Part shown: positions 9,120 to 15,800 of the stretch, piece after piece
Layout of the letters: each line of letters begins with the position of its first letter
How positions within the stretch are numbered: the stretch's first letter is position 1
IMG/VR virus record: IMGVR_UViG_3300025168_000251
Span: 1 to 37,083 of that record
Direction: 5' to 3' (one strand)
Source: a virus
DNA: 37,083 nt
The notes under the pieces: generated by a model
What the model saw: the letters and a program-made list of their open reading frames with translations, nothing else
Told to the model about the DNA's origin: nothing
Databases searched by the model: none
Position numbers and translations under genes: made by a program

Positions 9120-10463
9120 TCAATTCATTTCGTCAAACTTCTTTTTCATCATTTTTCTTAAATATTCATTGTGATTATCCATTTCTTTTGTTGTTTCTTT
9201 TCCTTGTATTGATGTGTCAACATATATATCTATTTGTCCGTTAGACGCATTCATTTTACTCGGAAAAGTAATACCATCAGGACCAAATCTGTTTTTAATA
9301 ACGTGCCATCTACCTGTATTTGCGAGTTTATCTTCTATTTTTCTACTTAAAGATAGTACAAAATCTGCAGTCATAATTTTACTATAAGATTCTGCAATTT
9401 TTTCTGCTCCAATAATATCATCTTCTAAGGCTGATCTATTTGCTTGAGATGCCGTCCATACAGGTATTTCATATTCACCAGCTAATCCACGTAAATCTTC
9501 ATAGATATTACCAAGTTCTAATCTAACCTCTTTACCGTGGCCACGCAATAAATCTGCATAATCAACTATAATTAGATCTGGTTTTTTACCATGGGCCATA
9601 CATCTTTGAATATGTGCTGATATAGTATTTACCGTTGCAGCTTTTGTTGGGTAATATTTTACTATTAAATCACCCTTAAGTGTTTCAACTTTTTTCTTAA
9701 CTTCATCAATGTTATATTTTAATTCTTGTGCTTGTATTCCTGTAAATACTGAATCATATCTTAATCCTACATATGCGGCATTTAGTTCAAGCGTATAATG
9801 TATTACATTTAAGCCTGCCCTAATGGCGTTTGCGCCTACATTTACAAGAGCCCAAGATTTACCAATACCAGCAGGAGCAACCATAACACCAAGTTCTCCT
9901 TTACCTAGTCCTCCATCTGCAATATCATCAATTGCATCCCATCCTGTGGTAACTGTATTTCTAACAGATTCTAAGTATCTTTCATCTATATGTTCAGCAT
10001 ATTCATGTCCAACATCTTTTTCTACACCAGCCTTCATTGCATTATCAACTTTAACCTTTATAGAATCATAATCTCCCCTATTTAATAATTCAACTGATTC
10101 AATTATGGCCTTTTTTATTTCTTGGTTTTTACAAAACTCTAATGCTTTTTCTTTTACAAAATCTAAGTCTTCAGCTTCCATTTCTTTAAATGCTTCCTTT
10201 ATATTGTCTGCTATGGACTTCTTAAGTAATTCATTATCCATTTCTATTATTTTAACCTTCATGGCTTCAATAGTTGGTAATGAATTATATTCTCTGTAGT
10301 AATCTTTTATTATATCAAGTATTATGATATTTGCCTCGGATTCAAAATATGAAGAATCTAATATATCTGATATCTGTTGCAAGAATAACTTATCTTTAAA
10401 CAGTGCAGCTATTAACTTTATTTGAAAAGCATATCCAAAATCGCTTAGTTTATTTACCTTCAT
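9120..10463 (-). CDS. 41: DnaB-family replicative helicase (T4 gp41-like)
   Basis: 447 aa. The N-terminal half (about 1-160) is helical, as in DnaB-family primase/loader-interacting domains. A RecA-like core follows GWDAIDDIADGGLGKGELG (about 175-193): Walker A APAGIGKS near 198-205, and a hydrophobic Walker B strand ending in Asp (PDLIIVDYADLL) near 305. A C-terminal segment with ASQANR is typical of DnaB/gp41 motif 4. It unwinds DNA 5' to 3' at the fork as a hexamer. The start overlaps the upstream nuclease stop as TAATG, implying translational coupling. Length is close to T4 gp41 (475). No separate primase or loader is visible here. Confidence 0.88.
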   Translation of the reverse strand: MKVNKLSDFGYAFQIKLIAALFKDKLFLQQISDILDSSYFESEANIIILDIIKDYYREYNSLPTIEAMKVKIIEMDNELLKKSIADNIKEAFKEMEAEDLDFVKEKALEFCKNQEIKKAIIESVELLNRGDYDSIKVKVDNAMKAGVEKDVGHEYAEHIDERYLESVRNTVTTGWDAIDDIADGGLGKGELGVMVAPAGIGKSWALVNVGANAIRAGLNVIHYTLELNAAYVGLRYDSVFTGIQAQELKYNIDEVKKKVETLKGDLIVKYYPTKAATVNTISAHIQRCMAHGKKPDLIIVDYADLLRGHGKEVRLELGNIYEDLRGLAGEYEIPVWTASQANRSALEDDIIGAEKIAESYSKIMTADFVLSLSRKIEDKLANTGRWHVIKNRFGPDGITFPSKMNASNGQIDIYVDTSIQGKETTKEMDNHNEYLRKMMKKKFDEMN

Positions 10464-11503
10464 TATTTATTTCTTATTGCAAAAGCATTTAGTGTTGAAA
10501 ACGTATCTTTAAGCCAAAGTTGAGGATTTTTAATATTCATATTAATAGAATCTTCTAGTAGCATTTTCATAAAATTTGGTTTTACAAGTTTAGGTATATC
10601 TTGTTTACAAATATTATTTATAGATTCTTTAGCTCTACCAGATATATCAACTTCTGTAAGTTGCATTAGTTTGTGATTTAGTTCTAACATATCTTTATTA
10701 CTTAAAATATCTGCGGCTAGTTTTGTGCCATCATCTGCAGTTTTTATATGATTAAATATATCTTCTAATTCTACTTTTTTATCTTCAAATAATAAAGGTA
10801 ATCTTTTTTGTAGTGTTTTTGTACCAGCACCACGTATTCCAGGTATATTATCTGAACTATCCCCAGTTAAAACCCTATACATTAAGAAGTTTTTAGAATC
10901 CATAGCAAATTCTTCTTTAATAGTATCCTTAAAGTAGAATTTTTTCTTAGTTGGAGACCATACCTGTACCCTATCATCTATGAGTTGAAGAAAATCTTTA
11001 TCTGTAGACATTATAATACATTGACTTTTTGGATATACTTGTTGAGAAATATATGCCATTGAATCGTCAGCTTCTATATTTTCTATAGACATAACACTAA
11101 TTGGTAACTGTTCTAAGTATTGAGATAGTCTTTGTAGTTGTTGTGCCATTGCTACTCGTTCATCATCTACACTATTAAACTCATTTATTCTTGTCATTCT
11201 ATGCTTAACTCTACGTGTTGCTTTATAATCTGGAAACAATTTTCTACGTCTTTGACTTCCACCTTTACCATCAAAACATATAATAACCCTAGTTGGTTTT
11301 ATATTTCTTATTGCATATCCTATAGACATTAAAAACCCCGTGATTCCACCAACATGTGTTCCATTTTCATTAACTGTTGGTACAACTACAAAGGCTCGTA
11401 TAAAGGTGTTTAGACCGTCTATAATTAAAATTCGGTCATTTGCGTCTTTTGGCATTTCTTGCTTTTCCAAGTCTGCCAACATGTTTAGGTATTTTTTATT
11501 CAT
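10463..11503 (-). CDS. rnh: 5'-3' exonuclease / flap nuclease (T4 RNase H-like)
   Basis: 346 aa. It carries the metal-binding carboxylates of the FEN1/T5 exonuclease family in order: ILIIDGLN, CFDGKGG followed by the basic RRRKLFPDYKA helical arch, EADDSM, MSTDKDFLQLI, and a helix-three-turn-helix TGDSSDNIPGIRGAGTKT. It should remove RNA primers and 5' flaps from lagging strands. The N-terminal about 25 residues precede the fold. The annotated ATG at 11503 has no ribosome site and lies 4 bases after a promoter-like core, so Met8 (11482) or Met17 could be the true start. Confidence 0.9.
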   Translation of the reverse strand: MNKKYLNMLADLEKQEMPKDANDRILIIDGLNTFIRAFVVVPTVNENGTHVGGITGFLMSIGYAIRNIKPTRVIICFDGKGGSQRRRKLFPDYKATRRVKHRMTRINEFNSVDDERVAMAQQLQRLSQYLEQLPISVMSIENIEADDSMAYISQQVYPKSQCIIMSTDKDFLQLIDDRVQVWSPTKKKFYFKDTIKEEFAMDSKNFLMYRVLTGDSSDNIPGIRGAGTKTLQKRLPLLFEDKKVELEDIFNHIKTADDGTKLAADILSNKDMLELNHKLMQLTEVDISGRAKESINNICKQDIPKLVKPNFMKMLLEDSINMNIKNPQLWLKDTFSTLNAFAIRNK

Positions 11504-11548
11504 ATAGTAATATAATCATTTTTTATTGAACCAGAAAATCTGAGGTGA
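11504..11548 (-). promoter_or_regulatory. Promoter-like element upstream of the nuclease gene
   Basis: Minus strand: TCACCTCAGA, about 22 bases, then ATTATATTACTAT. The same two boxes at matching spacing occur at 14735-14792 (upstream of the UVDE gene), and the upstream box recurs at 15212-15221. The core abuts the ATG. Function inferred from recurrence. Confidence 0.45.
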
Positions 11549-11576
11549 TTATTATCGAAAAGTTATTAACAAAAAT

Positions 11577-11662
11577 AAAAGGCTCTCGGTCGGTTAAAAC
11601 AGTCGTTATCATAGTGAGGACTTTTAACCTTAACGCTCTACACCACGGGAAGGTGGCCTTTT
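11577..11662 (-). ncRNA. Structured intergenic RNA candidate: three-way junction
   Basis: Closing stem AAAAGGC/GCCTTTT (11656-11662 with 11577-11583) encloses two helices. One is a 4-bp CACC/GGTG hairpin with a 7-base loop (11641-11655). The other is an 11-bp GGTTAAAA+GTC helix with a 2-base bulge and 14-base loop (11592-11629). On the minus strand it is followed by ATTTTTG, so it could be a structured mRNA 3' end or terminator after uvsX, or a separate small RNA. I do not recognise a known RNA family and found no tRNA. Confidence 0.35.
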
Positions 11663-11676
11663 TTCGTAGAACAAAT

Positions 11677-11719
11677 AAGTAATGGTGGCAAACCTGTTTT
11701 AGATCTACCACCGTTACTT
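11677..11719. repeat. 12-bp hairpin downstream of uvsX
   Basis: AAGTAATGGTGG (11677-11688) pairs with CCACCGTTACTT (11708-11719) around a 19-base loop. In plus-strand RNA all 12 pairs form, one as U-G; in minus-strand RNA that position is an A-C mismatch. No T-run follows on either strand. Confidence 0.5.
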
Positions 11720-11730
11720 AATAATAAAAT

Positions 11731-12855
11731 TTAACCTGTTGGAGGAGTTTCGTCTGTATGTTCTAAGTCATCAATTCCAAAATTTTCTATTTTGTAATCC
11801 ATTATAACTTTATCACATATCTTATTATATACTTCTTCCTTTAATGTTGGGTCAGCTTCTAACTTTCCATTCCAATCTTTTGAAAGGAATTTAATTTCTT
11901 CGCCTGAATCTCTTGTTAAAGTATACCAACTACCACCTTGTTTAATCATTCCATAGTCTTTTAGAATTCTTAACCATCCACCTAGATCATCTATTCCAGA
12001 TTCAAAATAAATATCGAATTCAGAAGTTCTTAATGGTGGACCCATTCTGTTTTTAACAACTATACATTTGGTTTTAATTCCAACAACTTGGTCTTTTCCA
12101 TTTACCTTTGCTTTAATTTGTCCTGCAGCCTTTAATCTTAGTCTACATGATGCATGAAATTGAAGGGCTTTTCCACCACTTGTTGTCCAAGGATCACCAA
12201 ACATTACACCAAGTTTTTGACGCAATTGGTTTGTAAATATCAAAGCAATTCTTTGGCGTCCAATCATATTTGTACACTTTCTCATTGCTTTTGAAATAAC
12301 AATAGCTTTTCCAGTCGACCAACCGTCTTTACTATAGTCAGCTTCTTGTTCTACTCTAGTAGTGGCAGCTGCAACTGAATCTACAACTATTGTTACCAGT
12401 CTGTCTTTGTCGCTTTCTCTAACCTTACTAATGATATTTTCAATAACTTCAAATATATCTTCAACTGTTTCTAATTGAATATATAATAGCTTTTTAGTAT
12501 CAATACCTAAACACTCAAGAAATTCTTCATTTACTGCATTTTCAGTATCTATAAATACCGCCAATCCACCTTTCTTTTGTGTGTTTGCAAGTATTTGTGC
12601 AGCAACTAAAGATTTTCCTGAAGCTTCCATACCAGTTATTTCGGTAATTCTACCAACTGGAATACCACCATTAGGTCTATTAGCTATTGCAATATCAAGC
12701 ATAGACGAGCCTGTTGAAATCCATTCAGTTAAATCTGTTGGTGTTTCATCGGCTCCATCAAGAAAATGTGCTACCTTGTAATCCTTAAATTTCTTGTTTA
12801 AGCTATCAGCTAATACTTCAGCTAATTTATCTCTATCTTCTCGTTTATCTACCAT
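11731..12855 (-). CDS. uvsX: RecA-family recombinase (T4 UvsX-like)
   Basis: 374 aa, close to T4 UvsX (391). Walker A GMEASGKSL lies near residues 70-78 after EIT. Walker B is VTIVVDSVAA near 150-158. The region MRKCTNMIGRQRIALIFTNQLRQKLG matches the NQ-containing RecA loop 2 zone, and a C-terminal acidic tail is present. It forms filaments on single-stranded DNA for strand exchange and recombination-dependent replication. It starts five bases after the gp32 stop, so the two partner proteins are co-transcribed. UvsY and UvsW are not seen in this window. Confidence 0.93.
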   Translation of the reverse strand: MVDKREDRDKLAEVLADSLNKKFKDYKVAHFLDGADETPTDLTEWISTGSSMLDIAIANRPNGGIPVGRITEITGMEASGKSLVAAQILANTQKKGGLAVFIDTENAVNEEFLECLGIDTKKLLYIQLETVEDIFEVIENIISKVRESDKDRLVTIVVDSVAAATTRVEQEADYSKDGWSTGKAIVISKAMRKCTNMIGRQRIALIFTNQLRQKLGVMFGDPWTTSGGKALQFHASCRLRLKAAGQIKAKVNGKDQVVGIKTKCIVVKNRMGPPLRTSEFDIYFESGIDDLGGWLRILKDYGMIKQGGSWYTLTRDSGEEIKFLSKDWNGKLEADPTLKEEVYNKICDKVIMDYKIENFGIDDLEHTDETPPTG

Positions 12856-12860
12856 ATCTA

Positions 12861-13652
12861 TTAACTAAACAAATCGTCAAATGCTTTACTAATATCATCA
12901 GTTTTACCTACTTTAGCTGGTGCCTTAGTAGTTGCTGTGTCGTTATTAGTACCATTAGTTTTGTTTTCCCATGGTAAATCTCCAGCTTCTTCACCTTCAC
13001 CATCTGGACTTAACCAAGTTTCTAGTGCGCCTTTTAATTCATCGTATGAAACCTTCTTGAAAATACTAAAAATTTCTTGTTGTCCACTAACAATTTTATC
13101 AGCAAGAGCTTTATCTTCAGTTGCTGGTGTTTGATTTGGTTTAACCCTAATAGAAGTTTTTGGATATGTTCCTGCACCTTCTGAAGGAGTAAATTCTACA
13201 ACAATATCTCTACCATCTTTTAAGCCTGTAATATCACCATAGTCTGGATCAGAAATAAATCCTAATAATTCTGCATATACCTGTTTGCCAAATCCCCAAA
13301 ATTTAACACCTTCACCTTCTTCTCCACGTACAATTACTGGTACATAAACCCTCATTTTAGGTTCTAATTTTTTAGAAAGTTTCCAATCATCTGAATTACC
13401 AGTTGATTTTAATTTTTCTGCAAATTCTACTACTGGGTCGGATTCTCCATGAGTTACTGGCGAAAGATAGTTTCTTTTACCTAAGTCATAGTGAAAAAAT
13501 AATTCTAAGAACGGGTTATCCGTATCATGTTGGTAAGGTACTATTCTTACTTGATTTTTACCTGGACTTGGTTTCCATAAGCTGGAAGTCCTTGTTGTTT
13601 GAGACTGTAAGTCTCCGAGTTTTTTGCGTATTGCATCTAAGTCAATTGCCAT
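12861..13652 (-). CDS. 32: Single-stranded DNA-binding protein (T4 gp32-like), zinc-site lost
   Basis: 263 aa (T4 gp32 is 301). N-terminal basic cooperativity segment, core with WKPSPGKNQVRIVPYQ and KFWGFGKQVY, then an acidic C-terminal tail ending DDISKAFDDLFS that would contact replication partners. In T4 gp32 a THG segment is followed by the Cys residues that bind zinc; here THGESDPVVEF occupies that place and the whole protein has no cysteine. It therefore cannot use the T4 zinc site. Strong AGGAG ribosome site before the ATG. It coats ssDNA at forks and during recombination; uvsX follows directly. Confidence 0.9.
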   Translation of the reverse strand: MAIDLDAIRKKLGDLQSQTTRTSSLWKPSPGKNQVRIVPYQHDTDNPFLELFFHYDLGKRNYLSPVTHGESDPVVEFAEKLKSTGNSDDWKLSKKLEPKMRVYVPVIVRGEEGEGVKFWGFGKQVYAELLGFISDPDYGDITGLKDGRDIVVEFTPSEGAGTYPKTSIRVKPNQTPATEDKALADKIVSGQQEIFSIFKKVSYDELKGALETWLSPDGEGEEAGDLPWENKTNGTNNDTATTKAPAKVGKTDDISKAFDDLFS

Positions 13653-13683
13653 TTTTTTTCTCCTGTTTTAATTATTATTTAGT

Positions 13684-13720
13684 TAATATAATAAAAATAA
13701 TTTACATTATAAAACTTTTT
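13684..13720 (-). promoter_or_regulatory. Bipartite promoter-like element upstream of gp32
   Basis: Same 13-base block, 7-base gap and 17-base block as at 757-793. The upstream block covers the stop of the UVDE gene (Lys-Val-Leu-stop). This is the only promoter candidate for the gp32-uvsX pair. Confidence 0.5.
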
Positions 13721-14723
13721 GTAAGTTATTTTCATATTTTTTTAGGTACGATTGTACCGTTAATTCTTTTGCTTTTGCTTCTACTACAACATCAATATCT
13801 AGTCCATAGTCTTGAATTTCTTCTATAATATAGTCTGAATGTGCTTGTACTTTTATTTTGCTAACTTCTTTATGCATTTTTGCAATCGTTGGCCAGTCGT
13901 GTAGTGTATCATGTGTTATATTATTTTTAGACATTATTTCTTCCATGATTAAGGTTTGTTCTTGTCTTCTAGATTCTGAGTAGTGAGTGCATTGTTTTAC
14001 ATCACCCCACGTAGATGCAGCAAGCCTTAGTGCTCCTTCCTCAGAAAGACCGCCAGGACAAAACTTATGGTGATGATAATCAAAGACAATAGGTATACCT
14101 ACAACACTGTATACATATTGATATAAATCCATTACAGAATACATAGAAGCTTTATCATCGTTTTCAACAGTAAGGCGGGCTTGGGCTGATGGTTGAAGAC
14201 GTTTAAAGTTTTTACAGAATCTATCTAGTGCAGATGGTTTATCTCCGTATGCACCGCCTACATGAATATTTATTTTTGCAGCTGGAGATTTTGGTAAACC
14301 CATAAGATCAAGAATTTGTGCTGTTTTATCTAGCTCGTTAATAGCATTTAGTACTACTTTTTCGTTTGGAGAAGCTAAAACACAAAATTGACCTGGATGA
14401 AATGATAGTCTTTGATTGTTATCCATTGCAAGCTTACCCACAGCTTTAAGTAAAGCACATATTTCTTGATAATCTGGTAAATCTGATAGTTTATATTCAG
14501 ACATCCAAGGCATCATATCACTTGACATACGATATACCTTTATATTGTTTTCATTATTCCAATTTACAATTTTTAGTAAATTAGTAATATTAATTAGTAT
14601 TAGTTCAGAAGCATAGTCAATGCCTTTAGCATCGAATGTTCTTCGTATCATACTTCTATTGCATGATATGCCTTGTTCTGCAAGGGTCATATTTATACAT
14701 GCGTATCCTAGTCTTTTTGCCAT
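13707..14723 (-). CDS. uvsE: UV-damage endonuclease (UVDE/UvsE family)
   Basis: 338 aa TIM-barrel nuclease that nicks DNA 5' of UV photoproducts to start alternative excision repair. It starts with the family's MAKRLGYACINMTL. Metal-binding signatures appear in order: RLSFHPGQF, INIHVGGAYGDK, LTVENDDK, VFDYHHHKFCPGG and THYSESR. All expected His/Glu/Asp ligands appear present, so it should be active. It sits directly upstream of gp32 within the DNA-metabolism block, and a promoter-like element precedes it. Phage-encoded UVDE would protect virion DNA in sunlit water, an ecological inference. Confidence 0.92.
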   Translation of the reverse strand: MAKRLGYACINMTLAEQGISCNRSMIRRTFDAKGIDYASELILINITNLLKIVNWNNENNIKVYRMSSDMMPWMSEYKLSDLPDYQEICALLKAVGKLAMDNNQRLSFHPGQFCVLASPNEKVVLNAINELDKTAQILDLMGLPKSPAAKINIHVGGAYGDKPSALDRFCKNFKRLQPSAQARLTVENDDKASMYSVMDLYQYVYSVVGIPIVFDYHHHKFCPGGLSEEGALRLAASTWGDVKQCTHYSESRRQEQTLIMEEIMSKNNITHDTLHDWPTIAKMHKEVSKIKVQAHSDYIIEEIQDYGLDIDVVVEAKAKELTVQSYLKKYENNLQKVL

Positions 14724-14734
14724 AGTTTAATTTT

Positions 14735-14792
14735 ATATAGTAATATAATCATTTTGTTTCAAATAAAAAAATTCTGAGTGAAAAGTTATTAA
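14735..14792 (-). promoter_or_regulatory. Promoter-like element upstream of the UVDE gene
   Basis: Minus strand: GTTAATAACTTTTC, TCACTCAGA, T-run, then ATGATTATATTACTATAT. All parts recur upstream of the nuclease gene at 11504-11565. The core is about 17 bases before the ATG. Confidence 0.45.
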
Positions 14793-14794
14793 CA

Positions 14795-15139
14795 TTATTT
14801 CCAAAATATTTGTATTGATACTAGTGTTGTTGCTAGTACTAAAGATATTGCTGTCTTTGTATTTATTCCTTCTCCCATAAAAAACCAAGTTAATAATACA
14901 AACGATATCATTCCAGTACCAAACCCTATAAATCTACCTGGCCATAAAAGTCCATCAAAATAATTTACAACATATTTTGTTGCAAAAATAAATAGATAGG
15001 AAATTATAGTTCCAAATACTACCGATAAAATTAGTGGGTTTTTGTCGAACCATTTCCATAGAAACTGTCCGTTTGTTTGAATCCAGATAAGAGTCTGGCC
15101 TGCGAAGAACAGGAGTATTGCAATTGTTAATTGATTCAT
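14795..15139 (-). CDS. Small four-helix membrane protein
   Basis: 114 aa with about four hydrophobic helices (near 3-20, 34-54, 67-86 and 92-111) separated by short polar turns such as WFDKNP and GEGINTK. Size and helix count resemble small multidrug-resistance or DMT-like proteins. I see no diagnostic SMR glutamate in helix 1, so the family is not assigned. It probably inserts in the host inner membrane. It lies between the UVDE gene and a small charged gene, with a promoter-like motif about 35 bases upstream. Confidence 0.7.
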   Translation of the reverse strand: MNQLTIAILLFFAGQTLIWIQTNGQFLWKWFDKNPLILSVVFGTIISYLFIFATKYVVNYFDGLLWPGRFIGFGTGMISFVLLTWFFMGEGINTKTAISLVLATTLVSIQIFWK

Positions 15140-15171
15140 TAAGTAAAATTTATTAGTTACTGTTTAATTGT

Positions 15172-15221
15172 TATTATATATAAATATAAACAAAATTTTT
15201 CAAATAAAAAAATCTGAGGTG
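15172..15221 (-). promoter_or_regulatory. Hybrid promoter-like element upstream of the membrane protein gene
   Basis: Combines the CACCTCAGA plus T-run upstream box of the DNA-metabolism genes with a TTTATATTTATATATA core of the structural-gene type. The spacing between boxes (about 22) is that of the first class. Confidence 0.4.
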
Positions 15222-15222
15222 T

Positions 15223-15402
15223 TTATTTTTTAAAAAGTTTTGCTATTTCTGTCTGTATTAGGTCAGACAATAAAGCTTTTAATTCTTCTTCGTCTTTATC
15301 CCTACGCTTTAAATGGTCATCAGGATCGTATGTTGGTTTATTCATTCCAGTATTTCTAGATAAAGTTGGCTTTTGATTTGGTGTTAAGTCTTCTTTTTTC
15401 AT
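15223..15402 (-). CDS. Small charged hypothetical protein (59 aa)
   Basis: Its ATG overlaps the stop of the preceding 133-aa gene as ATGA, which strongly supports translation. The 59 residues are highly charged, with a lysine-rich N-terminus, a KPTYDPDDHLKRRDKDEEE centre and an amphipathic C-terminal helix ending LFKK. No cysteine or recognised domain. Function unknown. Confidence 0.6.
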   Translation of the reverse strand: MKKEDLTPNQKPTLSRNTGMNKPTYDPDDHLKRRDKDEEELKALLSDLIQTEIAKLFKK

Positions 15403-15800
15403 CGCTTTACCTTAATATAAATTACTTCATGTACAGATGTGTCTATTCTCCTAAGACCTGTATCATTTGTTAATAGTATGGAATTTCTATAGTTATCCCA
15501 TTCTAATTGAAATCGTGTGTCTAGTACGCCGTTATTACATGTTTTAATACATTCATTTAACGCATTTATAGTATATAGAGTATTTGTTTGTTTTTTTCTG
15601 TGTAAGGAAATTGTATCTGGTAAGATTACAACGTCTCCACTTGAATCTATATTATATGTACACATTAATTCTCGAGTATCAGATTCATTTCTTAAAACAA
15701 ATAGTTTATTATATAAAATATCGTATGCCTGTATAATCTTATCAACTGTTTTTGATAGTGTCTTTGTATTTGTGAATGTACATAAAAGTTGTGTTTTCAT
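15399..15800 (-). CDS. Hypothetical protein (133 aa)
   Basis: Starts at a TAATG overlap with the upstream 705-aa gene and ends at an ATGA overlap with the 59-aa gene, so it is clearly part of that operon. Mixed alpha/beta composition, no signal peptide or membrane segment. An N-terminal helix carries KTVDKIIQAYDILYNKLFVLR, and the C-terminal half is strand-like (RNSILLTNDTGLRRIDT). I do not recognise the family. Confidence 0.7.
   Translation of the reverse strand: MKTQLLCTFTNTKTLSKTVDKIIQAYDILYNKLFVLRNESDTRELMCTYNIDSSGDVVILPDTISLHRKKQTNTLYTINALNECIKTCNNGVLDTRFQLEWDNYRNSILLTNDTGLRRIDTSVHEVIYIKVKR

Noticed and set aside
11577-11662. Possible tRNA on either strand, because of a 7-bp closing stem and a 7-base-loop arm
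   Set aside because: No GTTCRA T-loop, no recognisable anticodon arm of normal size, and arm order and lengths do not fit a cloverleaf.
11523-11711. 62-codon open frame on the minus strand between uvsX and the nuclease gene, GTG start
   Set aside because: It runs through the hairpins and promoter-like element, has no ribosome site and an unconvincing composition; RNA structure explains the region better.
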